DNA from: Chaetoceros tenuissimus
Lineage: Eukaryota; Bacillariophyta; Thalassiosirophyceae; Chaetocerotales; Chaetocerotaceae
NCBI GenBank assembly: GCA_021927905.1
Contig: BLLK01000029.1
Location: 1 to 64,000 of the forward strand
Length of the DNA: 64,000 nucleotides
Direction: 5' to 3'
The number at the start of each line of letters is the position of its first letter. Positions within the stretch are counted from its first letter, which is position 1. The position numbers and the translations under genes are program-made. Under the pieces are notes generated by a model. It made no database searches, was not told where the DNA came from, and saw only the letters and a list, made by a program, of their open reading frames with translations. Positions 62,201-64,000 of this stretch are shown here, piece by piece.

Positions 62201-63955
62201 ATGACTCAAGTTGTATTAGAAAACTTCCTCCGTAACAGAAGGATCACCAAAGCCTATGTCGCAATTCTTTCAGTCCTCGTCATTGGGACGGCATTGCACT
62301 TCTCTCGACAACACTATCTTTGTTTCAATGATTCTTCTATTGTCGAAAAGAGTACTGAAAAAAATATGAAGGTGATTACGAATTCTTCCAGTAACGGAGG
62401 AGGAAACAGAGCTGAAGACAGCCCGACGTCACCACCGCCCACAGCTTATCCTTCTCAAAGGCACACAAGCACCGACAAAAAGTCCAACATTCAGTCCTAT
62501 TGGCTCTCCTTCAAAATTACCTTCCGCAAGTCCAACTAGTTCACCAACTGCTTCGGTAAGCATTTTCAAATTACAGTTGTATCATTATTTTCCATATTTA
62601 CTTTCGAAACTTACATGTTTTCATAATAAAAGCCTACCTCTTCCCCCACGAACATTCCGACTCCTAGTCCGACAGCTGCTCCTACATCAACGGTAAGCAT
62701 TCAGTTGACATGAGATATTCATTTTCATCACACGTTTTCTCCAACTTCTTCCGCTACTGAAAATTCCATCACAAAGAATGTAAGTACCACATCCAGTAGG
62801 GATCCCCTAATAACAAGCCACGACTCCTCTCCTATCGCGAGCAACAAGAATAACAAAACAAGCGATGAAAGAAGAACACCATCAATACTTTCAAATGCTA
62901 CTAACGACTGTGTCCGCTTCGCTACTATGTTACCTATGAGTAGCCGTGCTACTGGATTAGGTCATCGTTTCACCGAAATAGTATTAGGGATGAAATTTGC
63001 ACAAGAAACCAATGCAACGTATCTATTCAACAAAAACACATGGTCTCCCGTCGGTCAGCATGGGGGATATGAATGGATGATTGATTTTCTCCCACTACAC
63101 GACGTAGAAGTGACGAGAAATGATAATTATCATAGGCAGCAACAAAAGCAGGACCTTCAAGTCATCAAGGGACAATGGGAGTGGATGGTACAACATTATT
63201 CCAAGAAGAATTCATGCAATATTGAATTGTGTACTAAGCTAAACATGTGTTGTAAGGACCGTTGGAGCAATAAAACTTGTTGGTGTACATGTGATAAAGG
63301 TCGAATGGGGAGTTTTGACACATTTAAAGGGCGGTTGCGTGAGGCATTTTCAAATTCCAAATACTCTACTCCCAAACACTTTAGCCTACGCCTACAAGAC
63401 CTGGGAGTAGACAAGTCATTCAATGTCACAAGTATTACAAACAAGACATCATACTCATTGATTGTATGGCACTTACGAGTGGGTGACATTGTTTTGAACG
63501 CTCGTCATGAATATTTCTCAAACATTGCTACACAGTTATCATTTTCGTTTCAAAACAGTACCATGATTCCACTCATTATCTTTCTTGGAGAGGGAGGTAA
63601 AGAGTGTATTAAATCTTTTCCATTCCTCCCCTCCCTATGTCATGACTTCTTTTCGAATAATTGTTTCTATCCAAACATGGATGTGAAGGATTCGTTGTAT
63701 CACATGATTCATAGCGACATATTGATAACAAGTGGTAGTAGTTTTTCTGCCATGGCTGGTGCATTACGTTCGAATGGGATGACACTGGCGGCAAGACCTA
63801 AAGAAGGTAAGGCAGCAAGACCTACAGAAGGTGTAGTAGGAACTTACGAAACATCAGAACAGTTATTGATTGACAAGGAAGGAAAGATTGCAAATATTGG
63901 TACTCTCAAAGTGTATATTGAGCAGCTGAGCGTATCAAATTATACCAACGATTGA
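62201..63955 (+). CDS. Fucosyltransferase-like (HxRxGD) type II membrane protein with introns, possibly decaying
   Basis: Starts MTQVVLENFLRNRRITKAYV with an anchor at about 20-35. A Pro/Ser/Thr linker is interrupted by short introns: intron 1 is 62556-62632, exon 2 is 62633-62692 (PTSSPTNIPTPSPTAAPTST), and a second donor is at 62693. The catalytic part (about 62880-63955) has GLGHRFTEIVLGMKFAQETN, GGYEWMIDFLPLHD, VWHLRVGDIVLN (the HxRxGD nucleotide-sugar motif) and MIHSDILITSGSSFSAMAGA. This layout is typical of GT11/GT23/O-fucosyltransferase-like GT-B enzymes. Two problems exist. The linker in exon 1 changes frame near 62455, and I could not find an acceptor for intron 2 that keeps the frame. 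It may be a recent pseudogene. Confidence 0.6.
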
Positions 63956-64000
63956 ACTACTTGTTATTGTCCTTGACGAAAAAATGGAGCTCTGAGAAGT

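Overview
The window looks like nuclear DNA of a eukaryotic microalga, most likely a diatom or related stramenopile. This is inferred from several things. The genes have short GT-AG introns (71, 85 and 77 bp). Most proteins are type II membrane proteins of the secretory pathway. The families present are ones common in such algae: DUF616/TOD1-like, GT32-like and HxRxGD glycosyltransferases, FkbM-type methyltransferases, carbohydrate sulfotransferases, Pro/Ser/Thr linkers and ShKT-like Cys tails. There are no bacterial operons, ribosome-binding sites or CRISPR arrays. No virus-like or LTR element was recognised.

The dominant feature is a recently amplified family of ~862-866 aa two-domain proteins. 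Each has a short basic cytosolic tail, one membrane anchor, a DUF616/TOD1-MUCI70-like glycosyltransferase domain, a Thr-rich linker and a second GT-A-like domain. There are twelve loci. Five are full length (167-2755, 5884-8478, 10918-13509, 30388-32988, 35439-38027). One is fused at its C-terminus to foreign sequence (25464-27761). Two are damaged at the N-terminus (42712-45306, 50245-52505). Two are C-terminal fragments (14042-14611, 21091-22301). Two are N-terminal relics (18606-19657, 60047-60191). Copies in the left half are on the plus strand and copies in the right half on the minus strand. The block at about 5.6-14.0 kb is mirrored as an inverted duplication at about 29.8-38.1 kb. A protein-kinase gene occurs three times (28.8, 41.1 and 48.7 kb), each time convergent with a family copy. 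Only the middle one is complete. The outer two share the same rearranged 3' end, so a kinase plus family-copy cassette was duplicated after the rearrangement.

Other genes also look like cell-surface glycan genes: a putative glycosyltransferase (15522-16883, minus), an FkbM methyltransferase (46376-47353, minus), a second FkbM-like methyltransferase with one intron (52701-54033, minus), a GT32-like enzyme with a 45-bp tandem repeat in its stem (55072-56493), a sulfotransferase (58741-59637, minus) and a fucosyltransferase-like protein (62201-63955). Relics of two more methyltransferases and one more sulfotransferase are present. Several of these unrelated genes share the same upstream modules with the amplified family: a GGCGATCCTGATCTAGATC-type block and repeats of TTGAAGTGTTCGGGTC. 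This suggests a co-regulated, recombining surface-glycan locus in which promoters and membrane anchors are exchanged between catalytic domains.

Mobile DNA is visible as non-autonomous insertions. Three are confirmed by paralogous empty sites: 4932-5616 (AAAA duplication), 17520-18375 (ATT duplication) and 61443-61940 (11-bp duplication, carrying a tRNA-like sequence and a hairpin). Less certain elements lie at 19658-20378, 23276-23634 and 47617-48308.
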